Part shown: positions 25,908 through 34,818 of the stretch, piece after piece
How the letters are laid out: the number at the start of each line of letters is the position of its first letter
Position numbering within the stretch: position 1 is the stretch's first letter
Assembly (NCBI RefSeq): GCF_003173355.1
Contig: NZ_QGMY01000015.1
Span: forward strand, 1 to 42,873
Reading direction: 5' to 3'
Length of the DNA: 42,873 bases
Origin: Methanospirillum lacunae
Lineage (GTDB): Archaea; Halobacteriota; Methanomicrobia; Methanomicrobiales; Methanospirillaceae
Translations under genes and position numbers: made by a program
The notes under the pieces: model-generated
Database searches by the model: none
What the model was told of the DNA's origin: nothing
What the model saw: the letters and a program-made list of their open reading frames with translations, nothing else

Positions 25908-27701
25908 TTATTTCTTGAATTCAACACTTATCCCGTAGTGTTTTTGCAGGAAACGGATAGTTTTTTCTGATTCGACCCATCTTTTATCCAGATTATTGAT
26001 GATATCATCAATATCCTTCACACAGCGATTGACAGGCTCTTCAATCTCCGGAGCATGCATATCAACGAGTGATGCGATAATAGCAAGAGGATTTCGGATT
26101 TTATCATTTAAATATGCCAGTTCAACCAGATTCTTTTCCAGCTGGATGAGAAGGTTTCTTCGCTCCGTCTCTAATGTTTTTTGTTCGGTTACGTCTATGG
26201 CGATACCAATCGTACCTGTGATCTTTTCTTTTGCATCACGAATCGGAGATGCATAGAGCAGGAACGTCCTGTCATGGTAATATCCTTCTATGGTTGAAAC
26301 CTCTCCCTGTAATGCTTTTATATGAGCATCCAAAAGGCTAGCATCAATAGATTGAAAGATATCCTTTATGTTATGGCCAATTCCCGTATTCGGGGAGAGA
26401 CCCATCTTTGCCAGCACAGCACCAAAGATACTCTTCACGTTCAGGTCGGCATCTGTTGTTATAACAAGACCCGGGATATGATCTACAATTATTTTGAGTT
26501 TCTTTTCATTCTCAAAGAGGACATGTTCCTGCTCAACGAGTTTTTCATAATTCTGTCTGAGTTCTTCTTCTGTTGAGATTATCTCCTCATATGCTGCAGC
26601 GATATCATCATTCTTCTTTAATAATTCGCGTTCTGCTTTTTTCCTGTCAGTAATATCTGTCAGATATATTCTCGCAGTATGATACTGGTTTGTAACATAG
26701 ATATATTCAATAAAAATCCTATCTTCAATATTTATTTCCCGATAATATGTCGTTTCTATACTATTGTGAATGGCATCCAATATCTCATTGAGATCATCAG
26801 GAATAAACCGGTAAATGTCATCAGTTCCTGTCAGATCCTGAATGACCTTCACTGTTGAGTCATTACACAGCGTAATGGTTCCTGATTCATTTATTTCAAA
26901 TATCGGATTTGGGTTTAATTCAATAAATGAGGCTAGGGATTTTAATTTTTCTTCATATTGCATAAGTTGGGTTACATCGAAAGGAATTGATAACATGTAG
27001 GGAGAATTATCTATGGAAATTATCCGGGCCGAAAAGAGGATATCTCTCACGGCCTTATCTTTCCTTTTCATTTTTACAGGTACCAGGTAGCATGAACCTT
27101 CACGTTTTAACAGGTTCATTATCTTGATCCTTTGATTTATATCGACCCAGAAGTCCAGGTCAATCGCACTTTTTCCGATTACTTCTTCGCGGGTATATCC
27201 CCACCATTTGTTGAAGTGTGCATTTACTTCGTAAAATGTACCTGTTGTGAGGTCTGATATTGCAATACCTTCAGGAATCAGATCAAATATGGTCTTAAAT
27301 AACCGTTCTGATTGTTCAGAGCGGTCAATGGTTGAAACGAGTTCTGAAATGCCCTTACATATCCAAATTCTTCCAATGCACTCGTGATTTGTATTTGTTA
27401 TCGGCCTGGAATCAAGGTTAACAACATGTCCATCAGGAAACCTGAGATCCATCGACCCGGTCCAGGAGGGTTCTGATCTGATTCTTGTCAAGGTACTCAG
27501 GAGAGGTTCTGTTTCAACACGACTTTCAGAAAGAGATTGGATAAATTCATTAAAATGTGGACACGTCCAATCTACAGAAATATTGAAGTATTGTTTCCAT
27601 GCCTTGTTGCATGAGAGGACAGAGAGGTTGTTATCAGTGATTAGCACCCCCTCGGTGAATGATTCATAACCGAAAATGAAAATATCATTCTGTTCTGACA
27701 T
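25908..27701 (-). CDS. multi-PAS protein with a kinase-dead HisKA-like C-terminal module
   Basis: The 597-aa soluble protein holds about four PAS domains (residues 10-120, 130-245, 250-355 and 400-515). The third ends with a typical ITDRKKAE linker and the fourth with AIDVTEQK. A coiled segment, EEELRQNYEKLVEQ, lies between the third and fourth. Residues 522-597 form the same module as in the protein at 11516-12559: LNDKIRNPLAII with D533 at the phospho-acceptor position, then RWVESEKTIRFLQKHYG. There is no HATPase and no enzymatic output domain. It probably senses small molecules or redox state and passes the signal by protein contact. It is monocistronic. Confidence 0.85.
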   Translation of the reverse strand: MSEQNDIFIFGYESFTEGVLITDNNLSVLSCNKAWKQYFNISVDWTCPHFNEFIQSLSESRVETEPLLSTLTRIRSEPSWTGSMDLRFPDGHVVNLDSRPITNTNHECIGRIWICKGISELVSTIDRSEQSERLFKTIFDLIPEGIAISDLTTGTFYEVNAHFNKWWGYTREEVIGKSAIDLDFWVDINQRIKIMNLLKREGSCYLVPVKMKRKDKAVRDILFSARIISIDNSPYMLSIPFDVTQLMQYEEKLKSLASFIELNPNPIFEINESGTITLCNDSTVKVIQDLTGTDDIYRFIPDDLNEILDAIHNSIETTYYREINIEDRIFIEYIYVTNQYHTARIYLTDITDRKKAERELLKKNDDIAAAYEEIISTEEELRQNYEKLVEQEHVLFENEKKLKIIVDHIPGLVITTDADLNVKSIFGAVLAKMGLSPNTGIGHNIKDIFQSIDASLLDAHIKALQGEVSTIEGYYHDRTFLLYASPIRDAKEKITGTIGIAIDVTEQKTLETERRNLLIQLEKNLVELAYLNDKIRNPLAIIASLVDMHAPEIEEPVNRCVKDIDDIINNLDKRWVESEKTIRFLQKHYGISVEFKK

Positions 27702-28160
27702 AATTACCTGAATTCACTGAATATGTAGACATATGCCCACACAGGTATTAGAATATTAGCTCAAAATAATCATCTGTTACTGGATTATGAAGATATTTAG
27801 TATTAAATAAAAGAGAGGGACACCTGACTGAATTGAATATCCGGTACCACTGAATTGATGAAAATATGAGTAGTCGGGGATTTTAAACAGGTTATGAGTC
27901 CTGGTCACTGAGAATATTGGTCTTGGATCAGCATTACGATGATCTAGGGTCCACTCGGTACTATCTCCTGTTAATTATTGGCTACATGATGTTTCTGATG
28001 ATATGTATTGATGGGATTCCTCGATACTTCTCACAAACAAAAACTCAGATCGAAATTCTAATCAGTGTCAGAGATTGAAGGTGGATTATACCACTGATCC
28101 TGTTCTAATAGGGCATTTTCCTGTGTGCTCACATGAGCGGATATCCCAATATCTTAAATT
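27702..28160. other. divergent intergenic region with no supported gene
   Basis: About 460 bases lie between the divergent PAS gene and the permease gene. No convincing reading frame or structured RNA was recognised. TATTAAATAAAAG at about 27802-27814 is a TATA-like AT-rich stretch, but its distance to either start is large. Confidence 0.4.
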
Positions 28161-29486
28161 ATGTCCAATGCCGTGATATCGTATATTGATACAATTTTTG
28201 GTATTGCTGCCAAAGGGAGCAATATCAGGACCGAGATACTGGCTGGTCTGACAACCTATCTCTCAATGTGTTATATCATTGTAGTAAATCCGACCATTCT
28301 TGTAGTGGCCGGTGTCCCTTTTGAGGATGCATTCTGGGCAACTATTATTTCAGCATGTGCCGGTACCCTTATTATTGGGCTATATGCCAATCGTCCGTAT
28401 GTCATAGCTCCCATTGTGAGTCAGAGCACCCTCGTTTCCTATGTTCTCTGTGGGGTTCTCCATTACCCATGGCAGAGTGTCCTTGGAGCGAGTCTTATTG
28501 CCGGGTTCCTCTTCTCTCTCTTCGTCATTTCTGGTTATTGGGAGATTTTTATCCTGAGTATTCCAGGTACCATCAGTCGTTCCTGTACACGAGGCATCGG
28601 GTTCTTTATCGCTTTTCTTGGATCATCCAATTCCGGAATCATTCTTGTTGGAGTTATGACGGTTTCGTCCCCATATCTTCGTGATATTCAGCCATATAAT
28701 CTCTTTGTGCTGTTAGCCGGGATTACTGTGATTGGGTGTATGATGATCAGAAAGAGAAACGGAGCTCTTATCTGTGGTATCCTTACCTGTGCCATACTCT
28801 CTTATGCCCTTGGAATAGAAGACCTGCCAACTGCAATATTTGCGGCTCCTCCGGCATTTCCTGGTTTTCAATTTCATCCTGATATTGAAGCTGCCCTTAC
28901 CCCCACAATGGTACCGGTTGTAGCAGTGCTCTTCCTGTTCACGTTGTTTGACTCGATTGCATCAATCCTCGGCCTGTCAAGCCTGATTCATCGTGATGGA
29001 TATCCTGAGAAAAGTACGGAACTTCGCAAGTCATTTCTCACCACTGGCATCTCAATGATGATCTCTTCTCTTGTCGGATGTTCCACTTCAGCGATATTTA
29101 TTGAATCTGTTGCCGGTGTTCAGGAAGGAGGAAAAACCGGACTTGTGGCCGTGGTCGCAGCCGTACTTATCGCAGCCTCCCTTTTCTGTCTCCCTCTTGT
29201 GACTGCATTCCCAAATGTTGCTACCTCTGCCGTTCTGCTTGTGATCGGACTTCTTATGCTCGCACAATTCAGAATATTGTCTTTATCCAGCCGCGAAGAG
29301 ATGCTGACAGCATTTGTTCTGATGGTCACCATGAGCATCACTCAGAATATCGGCCTCGGTCTGAGCATAGGGATTATCGTTTACCCGGTATTCATGCTTG
29401 CAGCTGGAAAACTGGCAGAGATTCCAAAAGCATTCTGGGCTCTCGTTGTATTTGCTGCGATATTTCTCATGATTTTTCCATACTGA
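28161..29486 (+). CDS. NCS2-family permease (AzgA-like purine/pyrimidine transporter)
   Basis: The 441-aa membrane protein has about 12-14 predicted helices. Its N-terminus, RTEILAGLTTYLSMCYIIVVNP, matches the AzgA branch of the nucleobase-cation symporter-2 family, as does LFTLFDSIASILGLSS (relatives have FDTIGTLIGV). AzgA members take up hypoxanthine, adenine, guanine or xanthine with protons. The segment that normally reads like APGMGLNAFF here is APIVSQSTLVSYV, so substrate choice may differ. It is monocistronic and divergent from the PAS gene. Confidence 0.85.
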   Translation: MSNAVISYIDTIFGIAAKGSNIRTEILAGLTTYLSMCYIIVVNPTILVVAGVPFEDAFWATIISACAGTLIIGLYANRPYVIAPIVSQSTLVSYVLCGVLHYPWQSVLGASLIAGFLFSLFVISGYWEIFILSIPGTISRSCTRGIGFFIAFLGSSNSGIILVGVMTVSSPYLRDIQPYNLFVLLAGITVIGCMMIRKRNGALICGILTCAILSYALGIEDLPTAIFAAPPAFPGFQFHPDIEAALTPTMVPVVAVLFLFTLFDSIASILGLSSLIHRDGYPEKSTELRKSFLTTGISMMISSLVGCSTSAIFIESVAGVQEGGKTGLVAVVAAVLIAASLFCLPLVTAFPNVATSAVLLVIGLLMLAQFRILSLSSREEMLTAFVLMVTMSITQNIGLGLSIGIIVYPVFMLAAGKLAEIPKAFWALVVFAAIFLMIFPY

Positions 29487-30235
29487 AGAGATACTCAATA
29501 TGAGAACTGCGTTTATGATGGTGGTGTTCGGTAGGGTGGCTGATGTTATCTCGTGTCAGTAAAAAAAATCCGAATGTTCAGTCTGTGCAGCATGAAAAAT
29601 CCAGGAACTGAAGTTGTCACATTTTTGTTTCCTGTCCTGAAATGCGGAGCAAAGCCTGTCGGTCTATTATTATCGGAAAGTGAGTTCTCAAAAAAATAAA
29701 TCGGCGCGATTTTTGAATTAGTGAATAATCTCTCCTGTAAAAGGAGTCGAAGTTATGAACACTGAAATCTCTCGTTTCAGTTTTTGTCAAAAAAAGCCCG
29801 ATTTATAAAGAATGCCTGCATTAATGCTGGATACATTTTAGAATCTGATAAAAAGTTAAGAACTGATGTCATAAGAGACCGAGTAAGAACGATGCGTAAA
29901 CTTGTGAAGCGATAAAACCCATGTATCTGGAGAAAATGAAAAAACTGCAGGTTTTAAAAATCCTTTGATTATCACCCATCTCTTCAGCAACCCAATAGTA
30001 CTGTTATTTTTCGATTGATTATTCAATTTAGGGGTAAAGCCAGTTACATAATGCGCATTCAACTGATCTGACATAAAAATCCAAAATATATGTTTTTTCT
30101 CTCTTCTTCGTCAACATGGAGTTGGATACATTTCAATAAACTCCCCTATGGGAAAAATCATTTTACTCATATATTGGATTTACCTGGAGAATAATTTCAT
30201 AAAATTAATTAATCCTCATCCTAACCGTATTATGG
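29487..30235. other. 749-base gene-poor gap with hairpin elements
   Basis: No supported protein gene was found; a 72-codon minus-strand frame at 29856-30074 shows no family features. Two small hairpins lie close together: CTCCT/AGGAG at 29732-29746, and ACTGAAA/TTTCAGT at 29761-29781, the second followed by a T run. AAAATTAATT at 30201-30210 is a TATA-like box for the next gene, about 30 bases before its start. Confidence 0.5.
29761..29785 (+). terminator. terminator-like hairpin in the gap after the permease gene
   Basis: ACTGAAA pairs with TTTCAGT across a 7-base loop, and the T residues at 29781-29785 follow. It lies 275 bases after the permease stop, far for that gene, so it may end an unannotated small transcript. 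Confidence 0.4.
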
Positions 30236-31885
30236 ATGACACTACCCTGGTTTCTTGTTCTATTAAATCTGGGATGTGGAGTGTTCTTTTTCTATGTAAC
30301 CTTGTTTGCATATAAAAAGAAAGATAACGGCGGTTATTCTGTACTATGGGTTACATTCTTCCTATATTCTCTTATATGCCTCACAATTGGCATTGATAAC
30401 ATTAGTTATGTGTTCCCGACACTCTGGAAACAATCAGCCCCTTTTTTAATGATTAATACGACCTGTTATTTTTTGCTTCCAATAACCTGGTTCCTGTTTT
30501 GTATGAATTATTTAGGGAAGCAAGAATTTCTAACAATAAACGTTCTCGCTTTGTTACTGTTCACCCCATTGTTTTTAAGGTTTTTCAGAATTATTTCCTT
30601 TATAGATCCTTCCCTTGGATATTCTTACGATCAGTTTCTGACTGATTTTAATTATATCTATGATATTATGAGGTACGGGTACCTCTATGGCCTCCCTATT
30701 ATCGGAGAGGCATATTTGCTGAAACGATTTCTATCTGTATCAAATATCTTTAAGGCACAGATCATTTTTCTCGTTGCTGGTTCAAGCATAGTCTTGATTA
30801 CTGAACTAATTGTTGATAGCAATATATTCCCATGGTTTGAACCTCTTGGTCTTGATATTATTATTTCAGGATTTCTCATTTCATATGGAATTCTTAGGTA
30901 TGATATTCTTCAGTATTCTCCAATTTTCAGGGAGAACTTTTTTGACATTCTGAACTCAGGGCTGATTGTTCTCAATAAAAATTTAAAAATAATTGATGTA
31001 AATCCCATTGCAGAGAAATTAATGAATGTCCCACTCGATGAATCGTTTGGCAGACATCCTTCAGAAATTCCATCGCTAAACCCTAAACTGCAAAATATCC
31101 TTGAGTCACCTGAAAAAATATCTGATCAGATCCTCACCCTTTCAGGTGATGGCATACGAGGGTACAGTGTATCGGCAAAATGGATAAAGAATAAAATAGG
31201 GACAGAAGGTGCCTATCTGGTTGTTCTCACTGATATTACAAATACCATCAATCTTGAAAAGCAGGTCCACGATGCACATATTCAATTAATAAAAGAAAAA
31301 GAGAAACGACAACAAAATCAAAGATACAAGGAATTTTTCCTCTCAAACAGGGATCCAATACTGATTATATCAAATAATACTATCATCGAATGCAATCCTG
31401 TTGCACTGGAGGTATTTAGTGAATTCTGCGATAGAATTATTGGGATGGATCCAACACTCCTTTCTGCAAATAACCAGAGAAATATTGATGATATCACGGA
31501 AAAATTCAGATATTACTTAACTCTTGCCGAAAATGACAATCAGGTTGATTTTTCCTGGGTATTTCAATCTGGAAATAGAATAATAGATGCTCAGGTTAGA
31601 TTGAGCCATATTGAATATGATAATCAGGTTATGATAGAAATGAGTATCAGAGAAAACTCTGACATCTTTTTGCAATTACAAAATGAATCTGAAAAAAACC
31701 GATATCTCATGAGTATTCTCACAGAAGAAGCACATCTTTGGAATGAAATATCAAAAGTTGTGCATTCTGATTCAGACCTGATCAATCTTACCCTTGAGGG
31801 TTTGGATCCAATAATATCAAAAGCAACCAGAAATTTAGATCAGGCAAGCAGGTACTGCCTGAGCGATAAGGTGGATGAACAATAA
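30236..31885 (+). CDS. 7TM membrane sensor with PAS domains and no kinase domain
   Basis: The 549-aa protein has an N-terminal block of about seven membrane helices (residues 3-222), similar in layout to the histidine-kinase 7TM sensor. A PAS domain (about 230-340, from GLIVLNKNLKIIDVNPIAEKLM) follows, then a coiled segment and a second, weaker PAS (about 365-475). The last 75 residues are helical and end without a HisKA, HATPase or other known output. The start at ATG 30236 is in frame; another ATG at 30232 is out of frame. It converges with a winged-HTH PAS regulator with 18 bases between stops. Confidence 0.8.
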   Translation: MTLPWFLVLLNLGCGVFFFYVTLFAYKKKDNGGYSVLWVTFFLYSLICLTIGIDNISYVFPTLWKQSAPFLMINTTCYFLLPITWFLFCMNYLGKQEFLTINVLALLLFTPLFLRFFRIISFIDPSLGYSYDQFLTDFNYIYDIMRYGYLYGLPIIGEAYLLKRFLSVSNIFKAQIIFLVAGSSIVLITELIVDSNIFPWFEPLGLDIIISGFLISYGILRYDILQYSPIFRENFFDILNSGLIVLNKNLKIIDVNPIAEKLMNVPLDESFGRHPSEIPSLNPKLQNILESPEKISDQILTLSGDGIRGYSVSAKWIKNKIGTEGAYLVVLTDITNTINLEKQVHDAHIQLIKEKEKRQQNQRYKEFFLSNRDPILIISNNTIIECNPVALEVFSEFCDRIIGMDPTLLSANNQRNIDDITEKFRYYLTLAENDNQVDFSWVFQSGNRIIDAQVRLSHIEYDNQVMIEMSIRENSDIFLQLQNESEKNRYLMSILTEEAHLWNEISKVVHSDSDLINLTLEGLDPIISKATRNLDQASRYCLSDKVDEQ

Positions 31886-31903
31886 ATCAAGACCTGATTT
31901 CTG

Positions 31904-33478
31904 TTATAACCCTCGATCTTTCAGATACTGAATGAGTGATCCAGGCAGTGATTCGGCAACAAAAATAAAGAAATCCTGTATAGATGCACTTCTGTTTTTA
32001 ACGAGGTGCCATATAAGTGGGACGGCGTGACTGGTATCCTGGATACCAAGTTCGTGATTATTAATGTCAGACAAATCTCCCTCATTCTCAATGAGCTTCA
32101 TCATGGCTTCTGATATTTCATGGTTAAAAATATCCTGTATTGATGGATTTGACATGAGAGCCATCCGGTATGATTTAAAAATTTCTTCACCAGTCTGATT
32201 TAGATCAATAATCGTCCCACACCTGTTCGTTATCATAACTGGAATCTTTTGCATATCCATTACCATAAAAAGAATATTTTTCATGTGGTTTTCATTCATG
32301 GTATGGATTTTCTCTTCTTTTGTCTTCTGAGAGAGTAAATTGTATATTTCCTTGTAATGTGATTGATAATTGTTTATATTCTCCTGTAACGCTCTGTTTT
32401 TTTCTTCAAACAAACCAGCTGCAAAAAACAGATGCGAGATTAAATGAAGCAACTTTGAAAAAACTTCTGGTTGAATATTCTCAGTTTTTACTCCTATTAC
32501 AAAAATTTCCGCTAATTTTTCATTTTGTAACAATCCAATAAGGAAGACCGAGTAAAATTGGAAAATGTCTCGTATATTTTCCAGTTCCTGTTGATTCAAA
32601 ACATTTTCCAGGAAAACAGAAATATCTTCAAAAAGGTATGGTTTACCGGTTTTGTACCGCATGAGGGTGAGCGGAGGTATCTGAAAGGGTGTTTTCTGGA
32701 GAAAATCAATGAGATAGTGTACCCTCTGGAGCCTTGAATGTGGTAATAATATCTTTGTTATGTGTCCGGATAGTTCAGATTCATCAATCCTGATGGTACA
32801 TACAATATTTTCAGGGTAGGTATTGTGGATTATTTCTGCTATAAGCGAAGATATTTCTTCAGGAGGTTTCTGGACAATCTTTGTAAGATTGTCAAGCATG
32901 CTCTCCAAAGTCTTGCAGAGGGTATTTATGTTCTGATCTGTTTTAACTTCTCCATGATGAGCCTGGATTACTATAAGAATGCCTCTCATCTCTCCATTAA
33001 AACTAATTTGTAAACAAGAATACCGTTCGTATCCGTTTTTTGTATCGTATATTTTCTTTTCTCCTTCAATTTGTGAATTCATTATTTGAAGGAGATCTTC
33101 CTGTCTGAAAGGAAGAGTCAGGTTGTCTGTAATTTCAAAGTAGTTATTTCCTAATATTTTCGTAAGTTCAACTCGGTTTTTTTCCAGGAATGCTTCACTG
33201 GCTTCAATAATACGAAACTCGTTGTCCAGAATGAGCCAGGGGTCAGTAAGCACTTCCAGAAGAGGATGGATTGATGATCTTACCTTGAGTGAATATATTT
33301 TCGATGAACCCTTCTGGGTACAGGTAATGATTCCATCATTGTGAAGATCCTGTGAGATCTGAGCAACTTTATTTCGGTGAATGCAACTCTTTCTTGATAT
33401 CTCTGATATGGACAATCCCTGGAGATTGTTTTTAAATACAGACATAATAAGCACAATCTCTTCATCTGATATTTTCAT
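31904..33478 (-). CDS. winged-HTH transcription regulator with PAS sensor domains
   Basis: The 524-aa protein begins with a winged helix-turn-helix (residues 1-70: LSISEISRKSCIHRNKVAQISQ, then a wing GSSKIYSL). A PAS-like domain follows (about 72-175, from PWLILDNEFRIIEASEAF). The middle region of about 200 residues may be a divergent GAF fold. A second PAS lies near the C-terminus (about 400-515, from IPVMITNRCGTIIDLNQTGEEIF). It is a one-component regulator that probably binds DNA and a cytoplasmic ligand directly. Its start faces a long AT-rich region with repeated TGTTGCA motifs, which may be its own operator. Confidence 0.82.
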   Translation of the reverse strand: MKISDEEIVLIMSVFKNNLQGLSISEISRKSCIHRNKVAQISQDLHNDGIITCTQKGSSKIYSLKVRSSIHPLLEVLTDPWLILDNEFRIIEASEAFLEKNRVELTKILGNNYFEITDNLTLPFRQEDLLQIMNSQIEGEKKIYDTKNGYERYSCLQISFNGEMRGILIVIQAHHGEVKTDQNINTLCKTLESMLDNLTKIVQKPPEEISSLIAEIIHNTYPENIVCTIRIDESELSGHITKILLPHSRLQRVHYLIDFLQKTPFQIPPLTLMRYKTGKPYLFEDISVFLENVLNQQELENIRDIFQFYSVFLIGLLQNEKLAEIFVIGVKTENIQPEVFSKLLHLISHLFFAAGLFEEKNRALQENINNYQSHYKEIYNLLSQKTKEEKIHTMNENHMKNILFMVMDMQKIPVMITNRCGTIIDLNQTGEEIFKSYRMALMSNPSIQDIFNHEISEAMMKLIENEGDLSDINNHELGIQDTSHAVPLIWHLVKNRSASIQDFFIFVAESLPGSLIQYLKDRGL

Positions 33479-34059
33479 TTCATTCTCCGGATGTCAGATT
33501 TATGATTTGTCGAAAGAATGTATCCTAAACAGATATTCCACACCTGTTTCTATCGGCGGTTTTAGTTTTCACCCATAAACAGATCGTGTTTTAATCATCA
33601 ACTGGCTATTACCATGTGAAAATGCAACATCATCTGCACAATGTAGGGAATACTAAAAATTTGGCCGTCCCATTTTTATTTTATCAGGCACATATTCTTG
33701 CAGATCCAGGTGTGTTGCATTTTTCACCTCGTTATGATAATTAATTCAAATTTGGATGCTAGTTTCAATTCTACTTTGATTATCAACCAGAATATTATCT
33801 GAAATAATAATGCATCACCTAATGGTTAATTTATGAATAAATCATCATTTCGATTTTATTTTTCTAAGAATCTAAAGTAAATTAATAAAAAGGCTTATTT
33901 TATCGTATGTGTTGCACTTTAAAACTTTTTTTTTAATTTGGAATATTTAATGTTTTATTTAATTTTTAAAATTTTTAATAATTAAGATATTTGGTTTTTA
34001 TAACTGGTCTTTTGCCATCCGGGTAATTTCTCATTCTTTTTTTTGTTGCACTCATAAAG
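33479..34059. promoter_or_regulatory. divergent regulatory region with repeated TGTTGCA motifs
   Basis: The 581-base, very AT-rich region separates the winged-HTH gene (minus) from the exported-protein operon (plus). TGTGTTGCAYTTT occurs at 33711-33723 and 33908-33920. TTGTTGCACT is at 34043-34052, 8 bases before the TPR gene start codon. The inverse form AAAATGCAACA is at 33619-33629. The copies at 33616-33629 and 33713-33727 form an inverted pair (GTGAAAATGCAACA against TGTTGCATTTTTCAC, one base longer). Long A/T runs at 33895-33990 probably contain the promoter. No protein gene was found. Confidence 0.55.
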
Positions 34060-34818
34060 ATGGTTTTTCACATGAATGGAAAGATTAGTTCGATCAGATG
34101 GGTGTTCATTCTTTTACTGACTACAATAATGATATCCACCGGAGTTGCAGATCCCGGGGGTGATTTTTATGCAGCTGGTGATTATCCTGCATCTATTGCA
34201 TGGTATGAGCAGGCTCTTCGTGGGTCGACAGGACCAGACCAGGTGCCTATTCTCAACAATATTGGAACCGGCTATATGGCTCTTCACCAGCAGGAAAAAG
34301 CTTTCAATTATTACTCACGTGCTGTGGAAATTGATCCTACATATGGCCGTGGGTGGATAAATCTGGGGGTCACTCAGGAAAAACTAGGCAGACCTGATGA
34401 TGCACTCCAGAGTTATGACCGTGTTTCAGCTGTAAACCCAGAAATTTTTGCAGAAGCAATGGTTAAAAAGGGGACTCTTCTATCCTCTCGGGGAAAGTTA
34501 ACAGATGCTCTTTTCGCATTTCGCCAGGGTGAAGCAGGAGCAAGAGGACAGGTTCTTGTCGACCTCTATACGGGCATTGGGGCCATAGAGTTCATGCAAA
34601 AGAATTTAGACGCCGCTGAAACGAATTTTCAAAAAGCAATAGATGAAGATCAACAGGGAGCTGCTCTTGCATGGACAAACCTTGGTGTGCTCAAAATTTC
34701 CAAGGGAGAGTATACTGATGCAAAGCATGCTTTTGAGACTGCTATTCTTCATGATAAGGCTGGGAAAACAAATGCTGTAGTTTATCTGAAAAAAATTCAG
34801 GCAATGGGGGTGGCATAA
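34060..34818 (+). CDS. exported TPR protein, first gene of an exported-protein operon
   Basis: The 252-aa product has a signal peptide (WVFILLLTTIMISTGVADPG). About five TPR units follow, such as NNIGTGYMALHQQEKAFNYYSRAVEIDPTYG, split here as NNIGTGYMALHQQ and KAFNYYSRAVEIDP. The later ones are GWINLGVTQEKLGRPDDAL and AWTNLGVLKISKGEYTDAK. ATGs at 34060 and 34072 are both possible starts; neither has a clear ribosome binding site. Its TAA overlaps the ATG of the next gene by one base (TAATG), so translation is probably coupled. It likely scaffolds the assembly of the beta-helix protein or other surface proteins. Confidence 0.82.
   Translation: MVFHMNGKISSIRWVFILLLTTIMISTGVADPGGDFYAAGDYPASIAWYEQALRGSTGPDQVPILNNIGTGYMALHQQEKAFNYYSRAVEIDPTYGRGWINLGVTQEKLGRPDDALQSYDRVSAVNPEIFAEAMVKKGTLLSSRGKLTDALFAFRQGEAGARGQVLVDLYTGIGAIEFMQKNLDAAETNFQKAIDEDQQGAALAWTNLGVLKISKGEYTDAKHAFETAILHDKAGKTNAVVYLKKIQAMGVA

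Noticed and set aside
29856-30074. A 72-codon minus-strand frame
   Set aside because: Low-complexity, no start signals and no domain; the region is AT-rich intergenic DNA.
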